Made by a program: the position numbers and the translations under genes
Source: Aristolochia californica
Lineage: Eukaryota > Streptophyta > Magnoliopsida > Piperales > Aristolochiaceae
Direction of reading: 5' to 3'
Assembly: GCA_029961685.1 (NCBI GenBank)
Contig: JARWKL010000008.1
Span: 8,248,501 to 8,312,500, forward strand
DNA length: 64,000 bases
Notes under the pieces: generated by a model
The model's input: only the letters and a program-made list of their open reading frames with translations
Database searches by the model: none
What the model was told of the DNA's origin: nothing
In this document: piece by piece, positions 23,714 through 35,415 of the stretch
Position numbering within the stretch: the stretch's first letter is position 1
How the letters are laid out: each line of letters opens with the position of its first letter

Positions 23714-26182
23714 AAGGGGGTAAGTGAGAGTCAAATAAAGGATGGCAGGAGAAAAGCTGCCAAATAATAAAAGGATAATATGGGTAATGAGGAAGCTAAG
23801 ATAAAGAAGTCGAGGTCATCATGTGCTTTATTTTTTCAAGTTATTAAAATTCATCATCATATGAATCAATGCCAACAATAGTTAGAAAATAATGAATCCG
23901 AGGCAAGCAACTAAGGATTTCTTCTTCAATAATAATGTCCGAATAAAAAAGACACAATAGCAGTTGCGGTAATGAGCCAATGCCCAAATAACACGTACAA
24001 AATATGCAGTTATATAGTAATGGATAACCGGTGAATAATGAAAGTTCTTAATAATGACACATGAAATAAATTACAATGAGTCCATCCTTGAATAAGGAAG
24101 TTGTATACCAAGTAATAAGTTGATGATAATCCAAGGTAATAATCCAAGTAAAAATAAAATGAGTCACGCCGAGTCAAGGGCCCAAGTCAAGATTCTGGGT
24201 GAAGCTGAGTGAAGAGACCAATCCGGATCTACCAAAAATTAATACTCAAAATAATGGGCTAAAATTCAGAATAATGGGCTCAAAGTCCGAATAATGGGCT
24301 CATGAGTCTGAGTTAACCTGGTCCGAGTCAGGCTGAGTCAAGAAGAGACCCAAGCATGGAACTTGATTCGGTATTATCAAGCAAATGTTAGGGGCTCTGA
24401 AGTGTCACTCGTGCCTTGAACTGCACAATCCTGGCGTGCCCCAACCTTGGTTTCAGAAGTCAGATGGAAGCCAAATGAACCAATTGAGATTCATGGCTCA
24501 GAATAAAACTACCGGCTGGGATTCATGGCTTGGAATAAACTTCCAGCTCATATTGAAATCCCTTTTGAATGAATATACCAGCAAATGAAGCTGCCAATCA
24601 AGAAAATTTTTGAATGAAGATACCAACCAGCAAGATACATAGCCAACTTGATGAAGCCTGAATAATAAGGATTAATCCAATTAAAGAGACGTCCAAAACT
24701 GCAATAGAGATCTTCAGTTCCAACTGGGATTAAAGTAAGCAAAGATATAGAATAAAGATATTTCGGACATCAAATTATCAATCGGAGAAAAAACACTCTG
24801 TTGCCAAACCAACCATGACTTCCTCCATAAGCTCAACATTTTTCTAAATGAAGAAGCACAGACCAAGATTTTTTTATCTGAAGGAATGGTTCCATCTGCC
24901 AGTGTTGGACCAGATAAAAAACTGGCAGAAGATCAAAAGATTAAGTGGGCCTTCTTGTAAAAAACAACTTTCCAAACAATGATTAAATCTCCAAGGTGGC
25001 TCGGGAGATAATGGAAAGGCCAGCGAAGGAGACAAGCCAGAAACAACGAAGGTTCCAACCGAAAATAGCAATGCAAAACAAAGAAAGATATGAAAACAAC
25101 AACTTTCTAGTTTAAAATATCCAAGCCAAGCAGCACCGTGACGTAATGCCGTCAATCCAACAATTTTTCAAGATAGCTTAAAGTAGAGCTTTCCAAGATA
25201 AGGAACAATGTTGTTCAATCCTTAATTCAGATAAATCACTAACTTTTCAATAATTACGATGCCAACAGAATGCTAGATTGTCCAGTGAATAATCAGCGAA
25301 GTTCAACAGGAATGCTAGCTCATTCAGAGATCAATCAGTGAGGTCTAGTAGAATACCAGCCAACAGGATGATTAACATGCTACGTGATACTAAAATCTGC
25401 CAACAACAGAATCACTGATGACCAAACATAGTAAGTAATGACTTTCGATGGCCAAAATAGAGCAAGTTATTGAAACAGTAATTTTTTTTCTTGGATTATT
25501 AGCAAATTAATCAACAACAACCAGAGAGATTATTCTGCAAACAATCGATTATTAGCATACGTGGAACCAAGATTAGCAGATGGATGCTCCAGCTTTGCAA
25601 TTGAATCTTCAATTCGAGCAAATTTCCATAATTTCTCAAGCCTCACAAGAATTCAGATAATGATCATTAGTAGTTTTCAACAAAATAATCTAACATCTTA
25701 CAACAAAAAACACACTAGCTTTCCAGGATCTCATACTGCTTCTCTTACAGTAGTAGCACTGATCATTCTGAATTTCAGAGTGGATAAAACAACAAAAGTT
25801 TTGGAATAAAAAAAACTTTACCAATAGAGTAAATTAGCGTTCAACCAGTAGCGGATAATCAATCAAAGATCATCACATTTGTCTTCCTACTTCGGTCTTG
25901 TTTTCCAAAAATAAGAAACACCAATCTTACTGAAGCAAAAACCAAGAAACAAATACTTCTTGCATGAAATAGGTACCAAGGACCAGCATGATATATCTAT
26001 TGTTTTATAGAGAAGTCAATAGAGGGAGCATATCTTCTTCAGATCAGCATGAGCAGTCTTCTTCAAACAAAATGCCAATGAAGTCTTCAACACCGAACAA
26101 TGCCTTAATACCTCATAATCCGAGCGGCAAAGAAGTCCATAGCAATGAGTCCTGAAAATCAATCACTGCTCTGATACCATCT
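23714..26182 (-). mobile_element. Internal region of non-coding LTR element, copy B (LARD-like)
   Basis: Lies directly on the LTR at 26183-26334, with a minus-strand primer-binding site between them. No ORF resembles gag or pol. Three short repeats of GGGCTAAAATTC / GGGCTCAAAGTCCG type with AATAATGGGCT occur at 24250-24310. The left part matches copy A at 5245-5650. The opposite LTR is not seen, so the element is probably truncated at 23714. Confidence 0.5.
26168..26179 (-). other. Primer-binding site, tRNA-Met type, minus strand
   Basis: GCTCTGATACCA on the plus strand is the complement of TGGTATCAGAGC, a perfect match to the usual plant initiator tRNA-Met site. It lies three bases from the LTR end. 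Confidence 0.7.
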
Positions 26183-26334
26183 TGGGTAAAGAAGAGAACA
26201 CACGTTGAGGAGAAAAAAGGAGGAAGAATGGGGTTATGGAGTAACAATATTACAATTATCCTAGTAAAAGTCAAGAAGAGACAAAAAAAATATATTACAT
26301 CAATGACACTCTAATTACATCATATCTTCCAACA
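26183..26334 (-). mobile_element. Short LTR of the non-coding element
   Basis: On the minus strand it starts TGTTGGAAGATATGATG at 26334 and ends CTTTACCCA at 26183, about 152 bases, next to the primer-binding site. So short an LTR suggests a TRIM-like or other non-autonomous element. The 5' LTR boundary is set by the TG...CA ends only, because no second LTR confirms it. Confidence 0.5.
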
Positions 26335-27448
26335 ACCTCAAACATCATTGAAAGACATCTCTTGAAGAATCACTCTCAAGGAAGAAGACAACGAGAAGAC
26401 TAGAGTTCAAATATAAAAGTCAAATGTCCAAATTTAGTCACAATGTAAGAGAGTATTCCTAATCTCCCTTCTTTAAGTACAATTGTGAAATTTGAGCTTT
26501 AGGTCATCAATTGCATATAGGCATGTTTAGGAACATCATAAACATCACATAGCACTTAGAGAAAAATATTCTGATGCTTAAAATGTCAATATAGTTGAAC
26601 TTGCACTGGAATGATCGAACAACCTCTACCAATGATCGATCATCTAGATGTGTGCAGGCCAGAAATATAAAGCATGATTAATCAACCATAGTCAATTGAT
26701 CCATCATCCAGAACATGGTAATCCCATGCTATAAAGCATGATCGATCATCCCTTTTGGATTGATCAATCAATTCTGCCTTGGCAACCAAATTTTACATGG
26801 AATAATCGAGCATCCCACCTATTTGATCTATCAAACAGAATCTTGCCAGTCAAGGACATAAAGCATGATCGGTCATGAGAAATGCACTGATTGATTGTAC
26901 TTGTTTTGCATAGCCCAGGGGAATTCTAATTGATCGATCATCTCCTAGTCAATCATAGGTAAACTTAAATTTTTTACACCAACATGATCAATCAGTCCAT
27001 CGATCAATAAGTCACTGTCTAATAGAAAAACAGTTGTCATGATTGATTGATCGATCAATCACTTAACAACAATCAATCAATCAAAGTATCAATTTTTGCA
27101 TATAGACAAAACATAATGAGTTTCAGTTGTACAAGTTATAAATACTCCACCAAACCATGTATTGAGAAGTTAATGAACATTTAGTGGCAAATATATTAAG
27201 CCTTTACTCTCAATCTTGTAAAATCCCTCAAAAGTGTTTTAGAGTGAAAGAGTGAGCCATATTTTTTGAAATTTCACATCTCTTTCCATCCCATCTTCGC
27301 ATTCATATATAGTCAAGCTCCTTCAATCACTTCACATAGTGTTCCCAAGGAAGAGGAAGTTTGGATCTCTCAAGGAGAAGGATCTCACCTACTAAGGATG
27401 TACATTTTTCTTTTTATTTTTTCTTAAATTTGTGAAATGTCCAAATTT
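26335..27448 (+). mobile_element. Third SIRE-like LTR copy, truncated
   Basis: Matches 8365-9470 and 19600-20690 without the first 150 or so LTR bases. Shared text runs from CATCATTGAA(A/G)GACATC through the TGATCGATCA-rich part (26610-27080) to TGTACATTTTTC. It ends at the C tract at 27449, so the last 370 or so LTR bases are also missing. Confidence 0.7.
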
Positions 27449-27496
27449 CCCCCCCCACCCCACCCACCCCCCCCCCCCCCCCCCCCCACCCCACCC

Positions 27497-27528
<32 letters not shown>
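27449..27528. repeat. 80-bp C-rich tract
   Basis: Nearly pure C, broken only by five single A bases in a CCCCACCCCACCCACCC pattern that occurs twice. The other strand could form G-quadruplexes and this strand i-motifs. Its length may be inexact in an assembly. Confidence 0.85.
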
Positions 27529-27689
27529 TTGCATGTATGTGACCATGCATATATGTGAAGGTTCTAATACACTTGTAAGAGAGATTTTAGTTGTCATGGA
27601 TAAAATCAAAGCTCCCTAATAAGGTTGTAATTTGAGATTGAACCAGTCATCAACCTAGATCCCTTCACAAGAGTCTTACACATGCCGGC

Positions 27690-28200
27690 ATCATTTGGAC
27701 ACTTCACAATCACCTTCATTATCTATCCTATATGCGAAATTTAATGGGATGTCTTTGTAATCGCTCCCCTCAAATATTTATAGCATCATTTGGAATTTCA
27801 TTCCTTTAGTTCTCTTACCAAAGGATACCATTGTCACTTATATCGTGTGAGTAATATGTGCTGGACTTTAGGGGTGTTGATATTAGCTTTAAGAGATGAA
27901 ATATACCCAATCAAATCCAACACATGGTGCATATTAGAAGTAACCATACGGGCCTTACCTGTTATGGTGATTCTTGAGGTTGATACGTGCCACAATACTC
28001 TAACTCACCTTGTCAACTTTTAAGTGGTTCCTAATTGTAGAAAATTAAACTAAAAAACCACCTTTCCCATAATAAATCTATCCTTTAACATTAATTAGAA
28101 GTGACAATTATTATCTTGTAGGTGTTTTTCCAATTTTATCAAAATTACACCTTAGGTAAACAAACTTAGTCTCAAGGCAATAGAAGTGAAATGATTCATA
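27690..28200. repeat. Right member of the second inverted pair
   Basis: Reverse complement of 17470-18060. It carries private differences, so the pair is not recent. Confidence 0.65.
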
Positions 28201-28689
28201 AAGCTGAATACAAGTATCTTATATAATTTTTCTAGGTTATTTCTTTCAATTTTTAATATTTTGTATATCTTGAATATTTTTTGATATTCTAAACGATAAG
28301 GTTCCCAATGTAGAAATTCTTTATATTCCTTTACATTTCTTTTGGTTTCAAACTTGGGTAAGTTTGTGATCGTAAGAAAGTCATATAGAGATGTTTTCAT
28401 CTTGAAAATCATCTCTTTTAAATTACAAAGGTGATATTAGAAATGCCAGCCCTTGCTTCTCCTGCCATAAGTGTCACCAAATAGTGATTTTATCTCTTCA
28501 ATGAAACTCATTTAAGGGACAAAAGACAGCCTCTGATTTAATCTCCTCAATCCCATTATATTTCATGTAGTAAACAGAAATTGAACATGCCTCTATAAAA
28601 AATTAGGCATAATTGAATAAGATATACCTTTTTTATATTTTCTTGGTTATTTCTTGAATTTTTTTCATTCGATCTTTTAGAGTGGACGG

Positions 28690-28930
28690 AGTTTTTATGC
28701 CTCGATAAAAGAAATCAAGGAGGTTGATCTTAATCTGAATGGAAGCATAAGGCACTCCAAATTGATCGGTTATGATATTTGTTGGATGGAAAAATTTTGA
28801 ATATCAGATTGTTTGTTTTCTTGTCATTGATATCTTCTTTCAATTTGACTTGTTGAAAAATGGAGTTTCCTTCAATTTTCAAGGGTCTCGATGTCGGCCT
28901 AAGATAACCTTTGAGATCATTTTGATGATC
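28690..28930 (+). pseudogene. F-box/LRR gene fragment
   Basis: Around 28725-28800 the frame reads VDLNLNGSIRHSK followed by GYDICWMEKF, a diverged form of the LVLDLSGSVRHSD segment at 13345. It is followed by DCLFSC and a worn LRR stretch. Stops abound. It is the third locus in the window with this gene family. Confidence 0.55.
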
Positions 28931-30323
28931 AATGTACACCAACATTAATAATGATATGCATTAAGTGTCTTGTGTAGTTAAAAAAACCCTGAAAAGAAAT
29001 TTCTAACAATATATCCATTCGACTGGCCATGGTCCACCCAATGGTCCTTACAAAAATAGAAGTAAGTAGCTCATTCTAGAAAGTACATCATCTAGACAAC
29101 TCAGCAACAATGTCTAACCAAGCAAGAAAAATGGAGATTTATTTTGCGCAATCAATGAACCCAAAAGAGACAAGAAGAGTAAAATGGGCAAGAAGAGTTG
29201 ATGACATAGCAAGACGTCAGCTACTTCTGCTAGAAAATTGAAGTAATTGAAGTGCCACGAGTTGAAAGAGTCAAGCTCACGCATAGAAGTCAAGCACATT
29301 AGTAAGAAATATGAAGCCCTCAACTGAAAGAGAAAAAACACGAATTAAGCATTTGGTGAAAATGAGTAAAAAGAGTTTACCCTGTGGAGGGAGCCGACCC
29401 CATATCATGGCAAACATATAAAGAGAGTCGAGTGCAAAGAAATTGAGAATTCTGAAGTGAAACAGAGTGGACCCCATCAAAGGAATCAACACCTCAGTAA
29501 AGGAGTTGACTCCATCAAGAAAGAGGAGGAAAAGGATTCAATTATGAAAAATGGAATGTTTTTAAAGAAAAAAGAATCGACCTTCATTATCCAAAGTCAG
29601 CCCTTTAGCATAGGAGTTGACCCCTATAGAAGCAAAATGAAGGAAAAGACGGAAAAGAGTCGTCCACAAAGAGAGACACTCTAAAACAAAATTGATTCCA
29701 AACTAGAGATTCTCTACATGGAAAGACTCACTCTCAATTGAGGTCCACATGCTAGTGAGGAGCGATCTTGCTTGGTATTACTAGTCTTTGGTGCATCACC
29801 CTCAATAATGCAGTATTGTGTTTGTCATACTAGTAAGGTATTTAAACAAAATTTTGAATAAAGTGATCAATTGTTCACTGTCACTCTAAATGGCAGGGCC
29901 ACTTAGACTATAGCATTATCTTCACTATCTCAAATACCACTCCCACCAAAGACTCCATGGAGGTGACCAAGAATCAATCTATAGAAATTTTAGTTTAAAT
30001 GCCCAATAAAATTTTTGCTCCATTTGGCAACACAAAGTTGATTCAAAGGCAGATTCATCATCACAAGCCTCAATTCTAAAAAGTTAGAGCTCATGTAAAG
30101 AATAGTAGTTGAACTGACAATGGAAGGATTAAATTTCAATAAGTCAACATCTCGAGAAACAAGGAAATAAGGTGATATGTGTTGTTTTAAATCTTTGTCG
30201 TTCCACTATTTCCATATGGATCACATCTTTGTGTGAAGACACAAGATCACAAAAGTTATTCAAACATCTCTCTCCATGCAAAGAAGAACGTCTAAATTCA
30301 TGCAAAATAATAATCAACCTCCT
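28931..30323. other. Unassigned DNA beyond the broken end of the gypsy pol
   Basis: No gag, pol or LTR match is seen. From 29270 to 29700 a word of the form GAGT(C/T)GACCCC or GAGTCGA recurs irregularly in purine-rich DNA, resembling degenerate repeats. The pol frame of the gypsy element stops at 30324, and the expected integrase and 3' LTR are not here. Confidence 0.4.
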
Positions 30324-31937
30324 CTATCTCGCATGAAAGATAAAGTACAAGACATTCTCACAACCCTTCTTATCTCGAATCTCAAGGTCAAATTCTCGCA
30401 ATTGCAAGATCCATCTAATCAAGCGAGGTTTAGTGTCCTTGATGGATAATAAGTACTTCAAAGCAGAATGATTAGTGAACACTATAACCTTTGACCCTAA
30501 CAGATATGATCTGAATTTGTTCAAGGCAAACACAACAGCTAGCAACTCCTTCTCAGTGGTAGTGTAATTCAATTGAGCATCATGAAGAGTGCGGCTAGCA
30601 TACTGAATGACACAGGGCATTTTGTCCGTCTTTTGCCCCAAAACAGCCCCCAATGCATAGTCAGAGGCATCACACATCAACTCAAAAGGCAAAGACCAAG
30701 TAGGGGGTTGGACAATGGGTGAAGTGGACAAACATTTCTTCAGTGTCTCAAAAGCATGAATACAGGTGTCATCAAAGGCAAAAGCAACATCTTGAGCAAG
30801 CAAATTCGTCAAAGGACGAGAAATTTTGCTAAAGTCTTTAATGAAACGCCTATAGAACCCAGCATGGCCAAGGAAAGAACGTACCCCCTTCACAGAAGTA
30901 GGTGGTGGCAGATTGGCAATTAGGTCAACCTTGGCTTTGTCCACTTCTACACCCCGCTCAGACACTACATGTCCTAAAACAATTCCTTCTTTTACCATGA
31001 AGTGGCATTTCTCCCAATTCAAGACTAAATTGGACTTAATGCAACGGGACAATACAAGTGAAAGATTGTGCAGACATGTATCAAAACTAGAGCCAAACAC
31101 AGAAAAGTCATCCATAAAGACCTCTAAAAAGTCACCAATCATGACAGAAAAGATACTTATCATGCACCTTTGGAAAGTGGCGGGCGCATTACATACACAA
31201 AAAGGCATGCGTCTGTAAGCATAGGTGCCAAACGGACACGTGAATGTGGTCTTTTCCTGGTCTTCTGGAGCAATGGGAATTTGATTGTAGCCGGAGTATT
31301 CATCTAAGAAGCAATAAAAATTGTGGCTGGCCAATCGCTCTAGTACCTGATCAATGAAAGATAGTGGGAAGTGATCCTTCCTAGTGGCGGAATTAAGTTT
31401 TCTATAGTCAATGCAGACACGCCACTTGGTGGTAGTTCTTGTGGGAATCAATTCATCACTCTCATTTTTCATTATCGTTATCCCCTCTTTCTTAGGGACA
31501 ACTTGAATTGGACTCACCCAGGTGCTATCGAAAATAGGGTAAATGATTCCAGTCACAAGCAACCTGATGACTTCTTCTCTCACAACCTCCAGCATATGGG
31601 TATTTAACCTACATTGCATCTCACGTGAGGCTTTAGTCCCCTCCTCAAAATGAATACGATGCATGCATATGGAGGGGCTAATCCCTTTTAAGTCATCAAG
31701 AGTCCACCCCAATGCCTCTCTATGTGCTTGTAAAACTTCAGTCAATTGTTCCTCCTGCTCAGTACTCAAATCAGAGGAAATAATGATTGGTAATGAGTTC
31801 ATGGGCCCCAAAAACGCATACTTCAACGTGGGAGGAAGTGGCTTAAGATCTAGATTGGAAGTTTCAAGAGGGTTGTCCAAGTCAAGATGAAGATCCTGTG
31901 GATGATCAGTTGTGATAACCTCATAAGCTTCTTCCAA
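30324..31937 (-). pseudogene. pol: Gypsy pol: reverse transcriptase and RNase H, open frame
   Basis: An open frame of 537 codons. RT motifs run in order: [11 protein letters not shown] (about residue 173), [33 protein letters not shown] and the catalytic FMDDFSVFG (about 273-281), then [13 protein letters not shown] and [18 protein letters not shown]. RNase H follows with [28 protein letters not shown] and TNHSAL. Oddities are GL changed to CV in MPFGLCNAP and an early end after a [13 protein letters not shown] tail (usually GAENVVADHLSRL). Integrase is missing. RT and RNase H copy element RNA into DNA. It belongs to the Ty3/gypsy superfamily by domain type. The element as a whole is dead. 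Confidence 0.9.
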
Positions 31938-31970
31938 TAGAGGTGCAGAATTGAGTAAAGAATCAACCTC

Positions 31971-33134
31971 TCAGAAATATGTTTCCTCATCAAAATAGTC
32001 CATGTCCAAAGATTTTATGCAAGACTCAAAAGATTCAAGAGTGGATTCATCATCAAGCATAACAGTTTCTATCTTAAATGGAGGACTCAGATCATCAGAC
32101 TCAAGTGGGTGGGGCCTGGCATTAAATACATTCAATGAGACCTTAAAATTTCCAAAAGACAACTCCAACTCACCACTTTTACAATGAATGATAGCATTAG
32201 ATGTGGCTAAGAAGGGACGTCCTAGGATGACAGGAATTTGGTTGGTCACATTGACTACTGGTTCTGTATCAAGAACAATGAAATCAACCGGGAATAGAAA
32301 GTTGTCCACTTTTATCAAAACATCTTCAACTATTCCTCATGGTATCTTGACAGAATGGTCAACTAGTTGAAGTGTGATGGGAGTAGGCTTCAATTCCCCC
32401 AAACCTAATTGCTGGTACACAAAGAAAGGAAGCAAATTCACATTTGCCCCTATGTCAAGAAGAGCTCTCTGGATGGTATGTTCACCAATGACACATGAAA
32501 TTGTGGGACATCCAGGATCTTTAACTTTAGGAGGAGTGTTGTGCTTCAGAATTGAGCTTACATTCTCAGTAAGAAAGACCTTTTTGTTAACTTGTTGTTT
32601 TCTCTTCTGTGTACAAAGGTCTTTCAAAAATCGGGCATAGGCAGGGACTTGCCTAATAGCATCAATAAGTGGAATGTTAATGTGAACCTTACTAAACAGT
32701 TCCAACGTTTCATGCATGCTATCTCCTTTCCTAGGTGGGCCCGATAACCTCTGCGGATAAGGAGCTAGTGGGCCTTGGTTAGGGATCTGCTTGGCTGTTG
32801 GTGGAGAACTTAGAGGTTCTTCGCTCAATGATGTGTCCCCATTGTCATCCTTTGACTCCTTAGACTTAGCGGTCCCTACCCCATTGTTCAACTCACGACC
32901 AATCCTAAGGGTGGTTATGGCTTTGGCTTGCTCATGGTGGGGTTTGGAACTCAACCCACTCTCATGTGTGCTTTTGGGGTTAGGAATGGTTTGACTCGGG
33001 AGTCTATTTTGTGCTTGTTCACTCATGTGACTGGCCAACTGACTCACTTGCATTTCAAGTTTAGCAATGGAGGACTGTGTATTCTGCATGAATAATTGAA
33101 GTGTATCCTCAAGTGAAGGTTTTTGTGGAATCAA
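31971..33134 (-). pseudogene. pol: Gypsy aspartic protease region
   Basis: Two frames (33134-32337 and 32318-31971) split by a stop make up one protease region. Near 32450-32350 it reads LLDIGANVNLLP, the D(T/S)GA active-site motif with Ser/Thr changed to Ile, then YQQLGLGELKPT. After the break it continues VDNFLFPVDFIVLDTEP and PVILGRPFLATSNAII. The N-terminal part is the Pro-rich end of gag. A stop just upstream of 31971 separates this from RT. Confidence 0.8.
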
Positions 33135-33140
33135 TGGCTG

Positions 33141-34348
33141 TTAAGTGAAGTGTGGGCGCGGAGCTTGGGGTTGAGTAAACCCTGGAGGACCCCCAATTTG
33201 TGGGCCCTTGGACCATGAGAAATTTGGGTGCCTAGCCCAACCCAGATTATATGTTTCCGAAAAAGGATCGTTCCGGTTTGGTCTATGAAAATTCTGGACT
33301 GCATTCAAGTCCTCAATGAGCTCTAGGTAGGATGAACTAGATGGACACATTTGTGTGGGATGAGATGAACCAGAGCATATGGCACAGACAATAGAAGGGT
33401 TAGGAGCAGGTGAACTCTTGGACACCATAAGGGCATCAATTTTTCTAGTCAACCCCTCAATCTTGGCCATGAGCATGGGTGTTTCACTAACCTTGTATAG
33501 ACCCCTCTTTTGGCTTCGTGGGATCTCCTATCAACATTAAATTACGAACCCCATTGCTGAGATTGATCACTCAACGTTTCAAAGAAGTCTCATGCCTCAC
33601 TAGCACTCTTACCCATCAAACACCCACCACTCGTTGCATCTACCATGGATCTAACCTGGGGTGTAAGACCTTGATAAAAGTATTGTACTAAATGCCATTT
33701 CTCAAACCCATGATGCGGACACCTACAGATCAAATCCTTCAATTTCTCCCAATCCTCATAAAAGTGTTCACCCTCCTGCTGCATAAAGTTGGAGATTTCT
33801 CTCCTGAGGGCTGTAGTTCTCTGAATAGGAAAGTACTTGGATAAAAATTTTGTGACTAATGTGTCCCATGAAGTAATGCTACCCACCTCCAAGGAATTAA
33901 GCCAAGACTTGGCCTTATCCTTAAGTGAAAATGGAAAAAGTCTTAACTGGATAGAGTCATCTGAGAAATTCTGGAATTTGAAAGTTGCACAAATATCTAA
34001 GAATTCCTTGATGTGGTAATATGGGTCCTCCTTCTCCAACCCATAGAATGTAGGGAGGAGTTGGATCACACCCGGTTTCAACTCATAACTGGCGGCAGCA
34101 GTGGGTGGCAATATAATGCAAGAAGGTGATGTGAAGTGGGAAGGGATAGAATAATCCCTCAGGTCTCTACGGTCACCTGCTGTAGGTAACTGTAATGGTT
34201 CACCCTGATTGGCCATGGTAGTTCCTAACTTGACTTTGGGCGTTTTCCTACAAATATGTTCTACCTCTTCAACAAAGGGAGCTAATGGTCCACCTAGGGA
34301 GTGGCGCCCGTGCATAAAAACACAAAAAGAAACAAAACGAATTATCAA
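33141..34348 (-). pseudogene. gag: Gypsy gag
   Basis: The frame 34348-33590 carries a Retrotrans_gag domain: FYGLEKEDPYYHIKEFLDIC, LRLFPFSLKDKAKSWLNSL and a KFLSKYFPIQRT-type stretch, then HFYEDWEKLKDLICRCPHH and LVQYFYQGL. A second frame, 33476-33141, has the zinc knuckle CAICSGSSHPTQMC (CX2CX4HX4C, complete). Sequence between 33590 and 33476 is frameshifted. Gag would assemble the particle. It starts soon after the primer-binding site, as expected for the minus strand. Confidence 0.8.
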
Positions 34349-34517
34349 ATTAAGCTAACAAACTCACTACTAAAAATATGAACAAACTAGAAGAAATAAA
34401 AATAATTCTGTACAAAATCACCAAGCTAAAATTATGAAAGCAACAAAAAAATAAAATAAAATAAAATAAAAATAAATCTAACCTAAGACCATGGAGAACA
34501 AAGAGATAATATGTGCC

Positions 34518-34535
34518 TCCCCGGCAATGGCGCCA
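34518..34535 (-). other. Primer-binding site, tRNA-Asp type
   Basis: On the minus strand this reads TGGCGCCATTGCCGGGGA. It differs by one base from the TGGCGCCGTTGCCGGGGA site known for Athila/Calypso-like and related gypsy elements. It lies six bases inside the LTR end. Confidence 0.8.
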
Positions 34536-34860
34536 AAAACTTGATGTAGTAATTCAGTTACATCGGCTTTAATACCACGCAAGCGTACGAATCGTTCATG
34601 TAATTTAGTGGGAAGCGAGGGTCATATCCACCGGGAGGACTGAATTTTGTGTATTCTTCAGTCAACTAGCCTAACCAAATATGATGAATTAATATGAACT
34701 AAACACTAATTATATCCTAAATTATCAAGCAATCATCTGGTTAACTACTTGCACAACAGGAAACATCAACTCTGGATTTTACGGTGATTCGTACCTCTCT
34801 CGAGCGCCACGTAACCACGGATCCAATTTCTCAATCCTTGCGTCTAGCCCCTCTCGGGCG

Positions 34861-35049
34861 TGTTGGAATTTGTGTTTGTACAGAGTGTTCCCCGTGACAA
34901 ATTTAGGGGAGCGGGATTCGAACTCATGACCGACCTGCTCTGATACCATGTTGAAACCATTGGGCTAAAAGGCTCGAACCTTTTAGGAAAGCAACCCCAC
35001 GGATCTTATACAAGGACTGGCCCAGTCGATATAAACACAAATTCCAACA
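34861..35049. mobile_element. 189-bp element with 17-bp perfect terminal inverted repeats
   Basis: TGTTGGAATTTGTGTTT at 34861 and its exact complement AAACACAAATTCCAACA ending at 35049 bracket a segment nested in the gypsy LTR. Inside, the minus strand carries ATGGTATCAGAGCAGG and GAGTTCGAATCCCGC, the second resembling a Pol III B box. It could be a MITE, a SINE-related piece or the ends of a small LTR element. Confidence 0.55.
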
Positions 35050-35415
35050 CTCCCCCTCACGGGGAAAACCCGTGGACAAATTCACCGAAAAACATGGGAC
35101 AAACTCCTAGAAAAACCCAGGACAAATTCACCAGAAATACCTGGGACAAATTCGGTGGGAGCGGGTTCGAACTCGGGACCAACCTGCTCTGATACCATGT
35201 TGAAACCAGTTGCAGTAAAACCTCGAGGCTTTAGTGAGAGGCACAACAAGACCTTATACAAGGACCGGCCCGATCGATATCTCAACACTCCCTCGCACGG
35301 GGACAACCCGTGTACATTCGGTCCCAACATACAAGGGACAAATTCGGGGGGAGCGGGATTCGAACTCATGACCGACCTACTCTGATACCATGTTACTTAC
35401 CATTGCACCAAAAGA
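34905..35415 (-). repeat. Three tandem tRNA-like/SINE-like units
   Basis: GGGAGCGGG(A/T)TTCGAACTC and CTCTGATACCATG occur at 34907, 35157 and 35350, with intervening text (TTATACAAGGAC.GGCCC and CACGGGGA.AACCCGTG) shared by the first two units. On the minus strand each has TGGTATCAGAG followed by a GTTCGAA(T/C)CC B-box-like word. The third unit is partial. The units interrupt the gypsy LTR. Confidence 0.6.

Noticed and set aside
27424..27619. Pro- and Gly-rich open frames on both strands
   Set aside because: They are read through the C tract and have no other protein-like sequence.
30913..33020. Plus-strand open frames opposite the gypsy genes
   Set aside because: They are antisense shadows of the minus-strand gag-pol frames.
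34905..34960. tRNA gene resembling initiator tRNA-Met
   Set aside because: Only the 3' end word and a B-box-like word are present; no cloverleaf can be formed.
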